From positions 1 through 13,128 of the forward strand of contig URIN01000011.1 in assembly GCA_900547915.1 (NCBI GenBank): a stretch of 13,128 nucleotides of DNA, given 5' to 3'. A model generated the notes under the pieces. The model did no database searches and was not told the DNA's origin. It saw only the letters and a program-made list of their open reading frames with translations. How positions within the stretch are numbered: position 1 is the first letter of the stretch; the number at the start of each line of letters is the position of its first letter. Both the position numbers and the translations under genes were made by a program. This stretch comes from an uncultured Clostridium sp. (GTDB taxonomy: Bacteria; Bacillota; Clostridia; Oscillospirales; Acutalibacteraceae). This document shows positions 1 to 7,163 of the stretch, piece by piece.

Positions 1-46
1 TACACAAGGCTATTCGTCGGCAGCGTCAGATGTGTATAAGAGACAG
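1..46 (+). other. Nextera sequencing adapter left on the contig end (not genomic)
   Basis: Bases 1-5 match the last bases of the Illumina P5 primer. Bases 6-13 (AAGGCTAT) are in the index position and match, from memory, i5 index S520. Bases 14-27 (TCGTCGGCAGCGTC) are the read-1 adapter and 28-46 are the 19-base Tn5 mosaic end finishing in GAGACAG. The order P5, index, read-1 adapter, mosaic end is that of a Nextera library molecule, so this is untrimmed artefact. The natural Tn5 insertion point is between bases 46 and 47. Reading frames that start in this stretch are not real. Confidence 0.98.
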
Positions 47-837
47 AAATAGAGAGCACAAAGGCAGTTGTGGCGGAAATGGCAAAAAGCAATCCCGCTT
101 TTATGAGCGTTACTTACGGTGCAGCAGGTACTCGTACAGGATTCACCACGGAAATTGCAAGCGCAATAAAGGACTGCGGAGTAACGCCGCTTTCTCACCT
201 TACTTGTCTTACCTCAACGAAGGACAAGATAGACTCTGTGCTTGACGAATGGAAGGCTCAGGGAATTGAAAACATACTTGCCCTGCGAGGAGATATTCCC
301 AAAGACTTTGAATTTCCGAGCGGAAAGCACTTTGAGCACGCCTATGAGCTTGTGCAGGTAATAAAGGAAAAGGGTGATTTCTGCGTGGGCGGTGCCTGCT
401 ACCCGGAAATACACCCGGAAAGTGCAAACAGAGTTGAGGATATTCAGCACCTGAAAGAAAAAGTGGACTGCGGACTTGATTTCCTGACAACACAGATGTT
501 TTTTGATAACGAAGTATTTTTGCGTTTTAAGGAAAACTGCCTTATAAAAGGCATCAACATTCCTATAATTGCGGGCATCATGCCTATCACCAACGCAAAT
601 CAGATAAAAAGAAGCGTTGAGCTTTCCGGCTGTAAATTCCCCAAAAAATTTGAGCGCATCATAGAACGCTTTGGGGACAACCCTGCAAAAATGAAACAGG
701 CGGGTATAATTTACGCCACAGAGCAAATAATTGACCTGATGGCAAACGGGCAGAACAACATACATATCTACACTATGAACAAGCCCGATGTTGCAGGCTC
801 CATAATGAAAGGTCTTTCGGAAATTATAAATGGATAA
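47..837 (+). CDS. metF: 5,10-methylenetetrahydrofolate reductase, 5'-truncated
   Basis: Reduces 5,10-methylene-THF to 5-methyl-THF with an FAD cofactor, supplying the methyl donor for MetH. 262 residues are visible from codon 49-51 on. Recognisable MetF segments in order are SVTYGAAGT near the start, the LALRGDIP loop that contacts FAD, GGACYPEIHPES, FLTTQMFFDN and IAGIMPI. The family is about 290 residues, so roughly 30 residues are missing, including the FEFFPP-type strand with the catalytic Glu. The open frame runs straight into adapter sequence at base 47, so this is a contig-end cut and not gene decay. The GTG at 70 and ATG at 79 are internal codons, not starts. The stop overlaps the next gene by 8 bases. 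Any promoter or S-box riboswitch would lie outside the window. Identification is firm. Confidence 0.96.
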
Positions 838-1405
838 AAAAGAGATTTTAAGATATATGCGCACAAAAAGCAGTATAAATGACGAACGCCTTCTTAGCAT
901 GATAGATGACGCAATGGCAGAAATAAACAGCGTTTGCGAGCCGAAAAGCGTTTACAGGGTGTTTGACTGCGAGGTTACAGACACGGCGCTTATAATAGGT
1001 AATTTTAAATTTGAAAGCCGCCGCCTTGCTCAGAACCTTGCGGGATGCACAAAAGTTGCCCTGCTTGCGGCTACGGTTGGAGTAAAAGGTGATATGCTGC
1101 TGCGCAAATATTCAACAGACGGTGCAATGCTACTTATAATGCAGGCGGCGCTTGCATCAAAAATAGAAGAAGTGTGCGACAGCCTTCAGAGCGAGATAGA
1201 AAAAAACGAGGGTGTAAAAACAAGGCAGAGGTATTCACCGGGGTATTTTGACCTTGACATAACAGAGCAGAAAAAGATTTTTGCCATGATGGATATTACA
1301 AAGCGATGCGGCATAACGCTGAGTGACACCTGCCAGATGATACCCACAAAATCCGTTACGGCATTTGCGGGATTTGACCCAGCGGAGGAAAGAAATGAAG
1401 ATTAA
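830..1405 (+). CDS. Stand-alone methionine synthase reactivation (AdoMet-binding activation) protein
   Basis: A 191-residue protein matching the C-terminal activation domain of large MetH enzymes, which binds S-adenosylmethionine and supports reductive methylation of inactive cob(II)alamin. Diagnostic motifs are RQRYSPGYFDLD (about residues 131-142), corresponding to the R-x-x-PGY AdoMet-binding motif, and ITLSDTCQMIPTKSVTAFAG (about 162-181), matching the TES-x-MxPxxSVSG-type segment. The N-terminal half (about 1-110) has no motif I can name. It overlaps metF by 8 bases and metH by 11, so translation is probably coupled. The neighbouring MetH ends right after its B12 domain, so this gene supplies the missing module in trans. 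The known precedent is Thermotoga maritima, where the MetH activation domain is also encoded separately. Role is family-based; the pairing with metH is a strong inference. Confidence 0.9.
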   Translation: MDKKEILRYMRTKSSINDERLLSMIDDAMAEINSVCEPKSVYRVFDCEVTDTALIIGNFKFESRRLAQNLAGCTKVALLAATVGVKGDMLLRKYSTDGAMLLIMQAALASKIEEVCDSLQSEIEKNEGVKTRQRYSPGYFDLDITEQKKIFAMMDITKRCGITLSDTCQMIPTKSVTAFAGFDPAEERNED

Positions 1406-3710
1406 ATTTTTTGACGGCAGTATGGGCACGATGCTTCAGGGCATGGGTCTTGGGGCAGGCGAACTGCCTGAACTGCTCAACATTACGGACAGCGAAAAAG
1501 TTCTTTCCGTTCACCGTGCGTACGCGGCGGCGGGAAGTGAATATATAACCACAAACACTTTCGGAGCTAACAGGCTTAAGATTGAAAACCCCGCAGAAGT
1601 CATTAAGGCGGGAGTACGCCTTGCCAAAAGCACAGGCAAAAAAGTGGCGCTTGACATAGGCCCCACAGGTAAGCTTTTAAAACCTATGGGCGAACTTGAT
1701 TTTGAGGAAGCCATTGATATTTTTGCCGAAATGATAAACGCCGGCAAAGACGGAAGTGACGTGGTGCTCATAGAAACGATGAGCGACACTTATGAAATAA
1801 AGGCGGCTGTGCTTGCCGCAAAGGAAAACTGCGACCTGCCTGTTTTCGTTACGATGATATATGATGAAAAAGGCAGACTGCTTACAGGCGCAGACGTAGA
1901 AACAGCGGTGGCGATGCTTGAGGGCCTCGGTGTTGACGCAATTGGCTTTAACTGCGGTCTCGGCCCCGCCGAAACACTGCCGCTTGTAGAGGAAATACGC
2001 AAATACACAAGTCTGCCGATAATTGTTCAGCCGAACGCGGGACTGCCTGAAAGCGTGAACGGACGCACGGTTTACAATGTTTCGCCCGATGATTTTGCGG
2101 CGCAAATGAAAAAAGCGGCGGAAATAGGCGTATCATATCTCGGCGGCTGCTGCGGAACCACGCCCGAACACATTAAAAAGATGATAGACACCTGTATTGA
2201 TATTCCCGCAAGCGTTCCCGAAAAGAAGAATTTTACGCTTGTTTCATCATACAGCCAAACTGTTGAGATAGGCAAAAAACCCGTTATAATAGGCGAGCGC
2301 ATAAATCCCACTGGCAAGAAGCTGTTTAAGGAAGCGCTGCGCAGAAATGACATTGACTATATCATAAAAGAGGGTATGAAGCAGACCGAGGCAGGCGCAC
2401 ACATTCTTGACGTAAACGTTGGTCTGCCCGAGATAGACGAAGTGCAGATGATGGAAACGGTGGTAAAAGGACTTCAGGGCGTTATCCCCGCACCGCTTCA
2501 GATAGACACATCTGACACAACTGCACTTGAAAGAGCGCTCAGGATATACAACGGCAAGCCGATGATAAATTCCGTAAACGGCAAAGAGGAAAATATGAAA
2601 CAGGTATTTCCTCTTGCCAAAAAATACGGCGGAGTTGTTGTATGTCTGTGCCTTGACGAAAGCGGCATTCCGCAGACGGCTCAGGGCAGAATAGAGATTG
2701 CCAAAAAGATAGTTGATACCGCTGCTAAATACGGTATAGACAAAAAAGATCTTATAGTTGACGCGCTTACAATGACGATAAGCACAGATTCCTCAAACGG
2801 CGAGGAAACGCTCAAAGCCGTTAACTATATACGCAACACTCTCGGCATAAACACCGTGCTCGGCGTTTCAAACATCTCGTTCGGTCTGCCGAAGAGAGAC
2901 GCAGTGAACACAGCGTTTTTCACGCTTGCTCTTCAAAGCGGACTTTCCGCAGGAATAATAAATCCCAATTCCCAGAGCATGATGAACGCATATTATTCTT
3001 TCAACGCTCTTAAAGGGCTTGATGAGAACTGCACAGAATATATAGAGAGTGTGACCGTGCCTGAGCAGACAGCCTCAACAGGCGGAGAAACCACCCTGCA
3101 CACGGCGATAGTAAAGGGCATTAAGGAGGACGCGGCAAGATGCGCCGCTGAACTGCTTAAAACGAACGATTCTCTTGATGTTATAAATCAATATATTATC
3201 CCTGCTCTTGACGAAGTGGGAGACGGATTTGAGCACAACCGCATTTTCCTGCCGCAGCTTCTTATGAGCGCGGACAGCGCAAAAGCTGCGTTTGACGTTA
3301 TCAAGGAAAAAATGATACTCAGCGGCAAGAAAGAGGAAAACGGAGATAAGATAGTTATAGCAACCGTTCACGGAGATATCCATGACATAGGTAAAAACAT
3401 CGTTAAAGTGTTGCTTTCAAACTACGGCTTTGATGTTATCGACCTCGGAAAAGACGTTCCCGAAGAGGAAGTGCTGCGAGCAGTACAGGAAAATGACGTG
3501 AAACTTGTAGGTCTTTCAGCGCTTATGACCACCACCGTGCCTGCAATGGAAAAAACGATACAGCTGCTGCACGAAAACACAGACGCTAAAGTTGTTGTAG
3601 GCGGCGCAGTGCTTACGCAGTCATATGCCGATATGATACACGCAGACTGGTACGGCAAGGACGCAATGGAAACGGTGCGCATAGCGCAGACATTTTTCGG
3701 CAAAAATTAA
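1395..3710 (+). CDS. metH: Cobalamin-dependent methionine synthase lacking the activation domain
   Basis: Transfers the methyl group of 5-methyl-THF to homocysteine through cobalamin. The protein is 771 residues. Residues 1-270 form the homocysteine-binding zinc barrel, with zinc cysteines in GFNCG (C187) and GGCCG (C252, C253). Residues about 290-545 form the pterin-binding DHPS-like barrel, starting VIIGERINPTG (298-307). Residues about 555-645 form the B12 cap helices. Residues about 650-771 form the Rossmann B12 domain with DIHDIG (661-666; H663 is the lower cobalt ligand), GLSALMTTT and VVVGGAVL. The roughly 300-residue activation domain of E. coli-type MetH (about 1230 residues) is absent and is encoded just upstream. 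The start at 1395 is chosen over the in-frame 1365 because GGAGG at 1384-1388 sits 6 bases before ATG and the protein then begins MKIKFFDGSMG, as the family does. Last gene of the operon. Confidence 0.97.
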   Translation: MKIKFFDGSMGTMLQGMGLGAGELPELLNITDSEKVLSVHRAYAAAGSEYITTNTFGANRLKIENPAEVIKAGVRLAKSTGKKVALDIGPTGKLLKPMGELDFEEAIDIFAEMINAGKDGSDVVLIETMSDTYEIKAAVLAAKENCDLPVFVTMIYDEKGRLLTGADVETAVAMLEGLGVDAIGFNCGLGPAETLPLVEEIRKYTSLPIIVQPNAGLPESVNGRTVYNVSPDDFAAQMKKAAEIGVSYLGGCCGTTPEHIKKMIDTCIDIPASVPEKKNFTLVSSYSQTVEIGKKPVIIGERINPTGKKLFKEALRRNDIDYIIKEGMKQTEAGAHILDVNVGLPEIDEVQMMETVVKGLQGVIPAPLQIDTSDTTALERALRIYNGKPMINSVNGKEENMKQVFPLAKKYGGVVVCLCLDESGIPQTAQGRIEIAKKIVDTAAKYGIDKKDLIVDALTMTISTDSSNGEETLKAVNYIRNTLGINTVLGVSNISFGLPKRDAVNTAFFTLALQSGLSAGIINPNSQSMMNAYYSFNALKGLDENCTEYIESVTVPEQTASTGGETTLHTAIVKGIKEDAARCAAELLKTNDSLDVINQYIIPALDEVGDGFEHNRIFLPQLLMSADSAKAAFDVIKEKMILSGKKEENGDKIVIATVHGDIHDIGKNIVKVLLSNYGFDVIDLGKDVPEEEVLRAVQENDVKLVGLSALMTTTVPAMEKTIQLLHENTDAKVVVGGAVLTQSYADMIHADWYGKDAMETVRIAQTFFGKN

Positions 3711-3717
3711 AACATTA

Positions 3718-3744
3718 AGCGCAGGCTCTTAAAGGGTCTGCGCT
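3718..3744 (+). terminator. Hairpin terminator after metH
   Basis: An 11-bp stem (3718-3728 with 3734-3744) built from AGCGCAG/CTGCGCT plus four inner pairs, two of them G-U, closes a TTAAA loop. It begins 7 bases after the metH stop. The following tract (CTTATATTATAT) is T-rich but not a clean run of T, so termination may be leaky. No gene lies on + before 3853. Confidence 0.7.
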
Positions 3745-3795
3745 CTTATATTATATAAATGTAAAGAACTCGGGCAAAAACGCAAATAAAAGCGG

Positions 3796-3845
3796 TGGAT
3801 TTTATCTGAGCATCAGTTTATAATTTAATCATAAAGAACGGGAGG
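3796..3845 (+). promoter_or_regulatory. Probable promoter and ribosome binding site of the XRE regulator
   Basis: TATAAT at 3819-3824 matches the -10 consensus perfectly. The hexamer 17 bases upstream (TGGATT, 3796-3801) is a poor -35, so the promoter may be weak or activator-dependent. GGGAGG at 3840-3845 lies 7 bases before the ATG at 3853. The rest of the 3745-3852 gap shows nothing else I can name. Confidence 0.5.
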
Positions 3846-3852
3846 TAAAGAT

Positions 3853-4311
3853 ATGAATTTGGGAAGCAGCCTTTCGGGCGCAAGAAAAAAGAGCGGTCTT
3901 TCGCAGGAAGAAGTAGCAGAAAAGCTTGGCGTAAGCAGGCAAACCGTGTCTAAATGGGAGCAGGGAGAGACTGTGCCCGACATATACCAGACGAAAAAAC
4001 TTGCCGCAGCGTACCATATGACGCTTGATGAACTGACAGACTTTGATTTTGAACTGAACAACATTCAGGAGATAATAGAAAAAACGGACGAAGAAAAAAG
4101 CAGTAAAATAGACTGGACAAAGGCGTGGAGCAAAAAATACCCCGTGCTGGCAGAATACCAGAGCGAGGTAAAAACAGAATATTACGCTGACGAACTCAGT
4201 CGGCTGCTCAGAAAACTCAAAAGCGAATACGGCTACAACGACCTGAACGCTATGCTTGTATTGAAAGACATTCTTGCGCAGGTTTGGAAAAGCAAAAAAT
4301 CAAAAGAATAA
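3853..4311 (+). CDS. XRE-family (HTH_3) transcriptional regulator
   Basis: A 152-residue soluble protein. Residues about 6-60 are a Cro/C1-type helix-turn-helix: ARKKSGLSQEEVAEKLGVSRQTVSKWEQGE is the classic recognition region, followed by PDIYQTKKLAAAYHMTLDEL. The remaining 90 residues are mostly charged and helical, hold no domain I recognise, and contain no membrane segment. The N-terminal half resembles the small regulators common in Clostridia that read WEQGxxxPD; the C-terminal half may serve dimerisation or ligand sensing, which is inference. It is a single-gene unit with its own -10 and GGGAGG site, and converges on the dlt-like operon. Its target is not evident from position, since it does not sit at either neighbouring promoter. 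Confidence 0.9.
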   Translation: MNLGSSLSGARKKSGLSQEEVAEKLGVSRQTVSKWEQGETVPDIYQTKKLAAAYHMTLDELTDFDFELNNIQEIIEKTDEEKSSKIDWTKAWSKKYPVLAEYQSEVKTEYYADELSRLLRKLKSEYGYNDLNAMLVLKDILAQVWKSKKSKE

Positions 4312-4313
4312 CG

Positions 4314-4350
4314 AAATAAAACAGTCCTTGAAAAAGGGCTGTTTTATTTT
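4314..4350. terminator. Bidirectional terminator between convergent genes
   Basis: A 14-bp stem pairs 4314-4327 (AAATAAAACAGTCC) with 4336-4349 (GGGCTGTTTTATTT), with one G-U pair. The loop is TTGAAAAA. It has an A-rich 5' flank and a T-rich 3' flank, so it can end transcripts from both directions. It starts 2 bases after the XRE gene stop and ends 4 bases before the stop of the minus-strand SGNH gene. Confidence 0.88.
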
Positions 4351-4353
4351 TAT

Positions 4354-5304
4354 TTATTTAACTTTTTTAAGATACCGCTCAAGCGATTCATTCCATTTAA
4401 CATATTCAGGATTATTGCGGTTATCAGGCATATCGTAATTATCCTTAACATACTGACCTATAAAACCAGTAACTTTGACTGCGCCGTAGTAATTAAGATG
4501 ATCGCCTGCGTCCCTGGTGTCTTGATTCCAGTCTATATCCAGCTTTGTATCGCCCATATTAAGATCTATGTATTTAACATTTAGCTCATCCGCAAGCTTT
4601 TGCACGCCATTGTGCTTTTTGCAGTTCCAGTTCTTTGTGCTGGGGGTACTCACAAGAATGAACTCCGCTGAGTTTTGCCTGCAGAAATCCGCCATGTTCT
4701 TTACATAACTTTCGTTGAGGTCGATTATTTCTTCCGCTTTATCGGTTGGTTTCATATATCCCGTTGTGTCTGCCTTTGCAATATTTGTGCTGTAATGATA
4801 GCCTTTAAAATCATCAGTCCAGGTATATTCAACTTTACCGAAAAAGTCATTGAGCCTTATTTCTTTCCATCTGTTGTGATACTTAACTACGGAAAAATAA
4901 TTTTCCGCCACCGTCATTATTGATTTTTCATATTTCATCTTACGGTAAATAGCGTTTGTTTCAAGAATTACAACCTTTGGTTTTTGCTTTTTAAACGCCT
5001 GTTTGAGCAAAGTTTCGGAATGTGACAAATACTGACCGCTTGTGGAACACACATAAGTGGTGTAGCCGTAATCGCGCCATATCTGCATGGGCGTTATTGA
5101 GGAATACGCCTCGCTGTCACCCAGAACGAGCACATCAATAGTATTGCTCTTTTCGCCAAGAATGCCGTTTGCCGTGGCATCTTCCATCCCGAATTCCTTA
5201 AGGTTGTTTTTCGGCATAAATACATATGAAGACATGAGAAGCAGCATAACAAAAACAAGCAGGAACGCAACAGACGCCATGATTTGCTTTAAAGTAATTT
5301 TCAT
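4354..5304 (-). CDS. Membrane-anchored SGNH/GDSL-type protein, DltD-like position
   Basis: A 316-residue protein with one N-terminal hydrophobic anchor (about residues 7-29, no cleavage site evident) and an outward-facing SGNH fold. Block I is VLVLGDSEAYSS (58-69; S64 the likely nucleophile), a middle block is VVILETNAIYR (111-121), and the catalytic end is DAGDHLNYYGA (265-275; H269 with D265 or D268). By position it takes the DltD role, moving the acyl group from the membrane relay to a surface polymer. It is shorter than typical DltD (about 380-420 residues), and I do not see the overall DltD sequence, so a general SGNH or AlgX/PatB-like acyltransferase is an equally good label. AAGGAGG at 5311-5317, overlapping the MBOAT stop, sets the start. 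Last gene of the operon, before a shared terminator. Confidence 0.85.
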   Translation of the reverse strand: MKITLKQIMASVAFLLVFVMLLLMSSYVFMPKNNLKEFGMEDATANGILGEKSNTIDVLVLGDSEAYSSITPMQIWRDYGYTTYVCSTSGQYLSHSETLLKQAFKKQKPKVVILETNAIYRKMKYEKSIMTVAENYFSVVKYHNRWKEIRLNDFFGKVEYTWTDDFKGYHYSTNIAKADTTGYMKPTDKAEEIIDLNESYVKNMADFCRQNSAEFILVSTPSTKNWNCKKHNGVQKLADELNVKYIDLNMGDTKLDIDWNQDTRDAGDHLNYYGAVKVTGFIGQYVKDNYDMPDNRNNPEYVKWNESLERYLKKVK

Positions 5305-5316
5305 TTTGCCGCCTCC

Positions 5317-6915
5317 TTAAAAATCAGCATAAATAGGATCCAGCTGAACATAGCCGGGGCCGTATGCGCCGAAAATGATTATATAAAAGATAAGCGCTAA
5401 ATAGATAGTCCACCTTATCGGCAGATTTTTCTGCGCAACAAGTGTTCGCACACTCTTGCCTTTTTCGTTGATAACACTGATCGCAAACACGATTGCAACA
5501 GTAACGAGAACAATTATGTAATCCTGTATATCCATACCGAGATTAAGCAGTGTTCCGTCTTTGAAAGTCTCAAACGAAAAATCGGTGAATATAAGTCTGA
5601 ACATATCAAGACCCGCATGCAAACCGTTTGCCCTGAAAAACATTTCGCCTATGGCAACGAGAACGGCGCTTCTGAATATCTGCATACCTTTATAAAGCGG
5701 AGCAGATGAGTTGATGCCCAGTTTGCCGTTTATTGTTTTGACAAGCGGCTTTATGAGGTTTCCGCACGTGATGAGTGCGAAATGATACATTCCGAAGAAT
5801 ATATACCGCCAGCCTGAGCCGTGCCACATTCCGTTGCAGAACCAAACACAGAACAACGCAACGGTGCTTACAAGCATGGGGCCATAGAAATTGCCGAGCT
5901 TTTTTCTTGCTTTTTTGGTGAGTTTCTTTGAAGAGCGAGACATGGAAATTGGATAGTAAATATAATCCTTAAACCATGTGCCGAGCGTGATATGCCACCT
6001 CTGCCAGAATTCTGAAATGGTTTTTGAGAAAAACGGCTGACGGAAATTCTCAGGCATTTTTATGCCGAATATCTCAGCACTGCCGATAACAATATCCATA
6101 GTGCCTGAAAACTCCATATAAAGCTGCAGCGTATAAACTACCGCCGCCACTGCCGCAACAGTGCCGTTATAGTTTGCGTGGTTTGAAAAAGTCTCCGTAA
6201 CGAGCCCGTTTACCCTGTCTGCAATAACAAGTTTTTTCATCATGCCGTACAGAATTCTCTGCATGCCCGAAGTGAGATTTTCATATTTTACGGCGTCACC
6301 GCGGAAAAGCTGCTGAGCCGTGTCAGAATAGCGGCATATGGGGCCTTCCATTATCTGAGGGAAAAAGCTCATAAAGAGAGCTACCCTTGCAAAGTTTTTG
6401 TCCGCCGATATTTTGCCCCTGTAAACATCACAGATATAAGAAATAGCCTGAAGAGAATAGAATGAAATTCCAATAGGGGCGGCAATTTTGGGAATGGGCA
6501 CCGTAAACGAAATATTCATAAGGGAAAGAACACCGTTTATATTGCCTGCAAAAAATTTTGAATATTTGAGCAACGCCAGAAGCGCAACATGAATTATTAT
6601 CACAAGCGCAAGCACAATACGCTGATTTCTGGCGCACGCTTTCTGGACTTTGGCTCGTTCCGAGGCGTTCTGACCAGCCGTTACCCTTTCACATTCGGCC
6701 CTAGCGGAGGACAGCCAAATTCCCGTGAGATATATACACACGGTAGTGAAAACAAGATACAGCACCAATTTTCCGCTTATAAGCCAAAAGAACACATACG
6801 AGGTGGCAAGAAGAGGAATCCACCTGAATTTTTTAGGTACTATACTGTAAAGGATAACGGCTATGGGCAGAAACACAAAGCAGTAGCCTATCGAGCAGTA
6901 TGAACTGATACCCAT
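5317..6915 (-). CDS. MBOAT O-acyltransferase (DltB/AlgI-like) with DltX-like C-terminus
   Basis: A polytopic membrane acyltransferase of 532 residues with roughly a dozen hydrophobic segments. MBOAT signatures are APIGISFYSLQAISY (146-160), ISEFWQRWHITLGTWFKDYI (300-319, H308) and NGMWHGSGWRYIFFGMYH (361-378; H365 the expected active-site His). In the family such proteins take an acyl group from a carrier protein and pass it across the membrane. It is nearer AlgI in length and motif spelling than DltB (about 400 residues). The last 30 residues are a membrane helix (about 502-516) then a tail ending PIYADF, resembling the DltX C-terminus (see findings). It starts 1 base after the carrier gene, with GAGG inside the carrier's end as its ribosome binding site. 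Family is firm; substrate is unknown. Confidence 0.93.
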   Translation of the reverse strand: MGISSYCSIGYCFVFLPIAVILYSIVPKKFRWIPLLATSYVFFWLISGKLVLYLVFTTVCIYLTGIWLSSARAECERVTAGQNASERAKVQKACARNQRIVLALVIIIHVALLALLKYSKFFAGNINGVLSLMNISFTVPIPKIAAPIGISFYSLQAISYICDVYRGKISADKNFARVALFMSFFPQIMEGPICRYSDTAQQLFRGDAVKYENLTSGMQRILYGMMKKLVIADRVNGLVTETFSNHANYNGTVAAVAAVVYTLQLYMEFSGTMDIVIGSAEIFGIKMPENFRQPFFSKTISEFWQRWHITLGTWFKDYIYYPISMSRSSKKLTKKARKKLGNFYGPMLVSTVALFCVWFCNGMWHGSGWRYIFFGMYHFALITCGNLIKPLVKTINGKLGINSSAPLYKGMQIFRSAVLVAIGEMFFRANGLHAGLDMFRLIFTDFSFETFKDGTLLNLGMDIQDYIIVLVTVAIVFAISVINEKGKSVRTLVAQKNLPIRWTIYLALIFYIIIFGAYGPGYVQLDPIYADF

Positions 6916-6916
6916 A

Positions 6917-7144
6917 TCAAACCTCTTTCAGTCTGTTTATCATCAGCATAAGCTGCTGCGCTGAATTGAAGTTTTCGGGAATGATCTCCACGGAGGGGAT
7001 CACAATATCAAACTCATCCTCAATCTCTGCTACAAGGGAGATAATGGCAAGTGAATCAAGATAATGTCCGTCAATAAGATCTGTGCAGGTGTTGTAGTCA
7101 ACCTCCGGCTGAATATCCTCTAAAATAGCAATAAGTCTTTCCAT
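6917..7144 (-). CDS. Acyl/aminoacyl carrier protein, DltC-like
   Basis: A 75-residue acidic carrier. DGHYLDSLAIISLVAEIEDE (25-44) holds the DSL phosphopantetheine attachment site at S32 or thereabouts, followed by FDIVIPSVEI, the usual helix II/III region. Size and motif fit DltC or any discrete peptidyl carrier. In this setting it would carry the amino acid activated by the adenylation enzyme as a thioester to the MBOAT. It is preceded by an AAGGAAAGGA Shine-Dalgarno stretch at about 7153-7162 and lies 19 bases after the PLP enzyme. The window contains no phosphopantetheinyl transferase, so modification must come from elsewhere in the genome. I withhold dltC as a symbol because the cargo may not be D-alanine. 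Confidence 0.9.
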   Translation of the reverse strand: MERLIAILEDIQPEVDYNTCTDLIDGHYLDSLAIISLVAEIEDEFDIVIPSVEIIPENFNSAQQLMLMINRLKEV

Positions 7145-7163
7145 AATAATAATTCCTTTCCTT

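Noticed and set aside
70..72. GTG as the start of metF
   Set aside because: The conserved frame is open upstream to the adapter junction, and MetF needs about 30 more N-terminal residues including the catalytic Glu; the gene is simply cut.
10..245. Small reading frames on both strands beginning or ending in the first 46 bases
   Set aside because: They include Nextera adapter sequence and overlap metF in other frames.
214..900. 228-residue minus-strand frame opposite metF, and similar frames opposite metH
   Set aside because: Antisense shadows of well-identified genes with no ribosome binding site or recognisable family.
1365..1394. Ten-residue longer MetH start
   Set aside because: It lacks a ribosome binding site, lies deep in the upstream gene, and the family N-terminus fits ATG 1395 with GGAGG before it.
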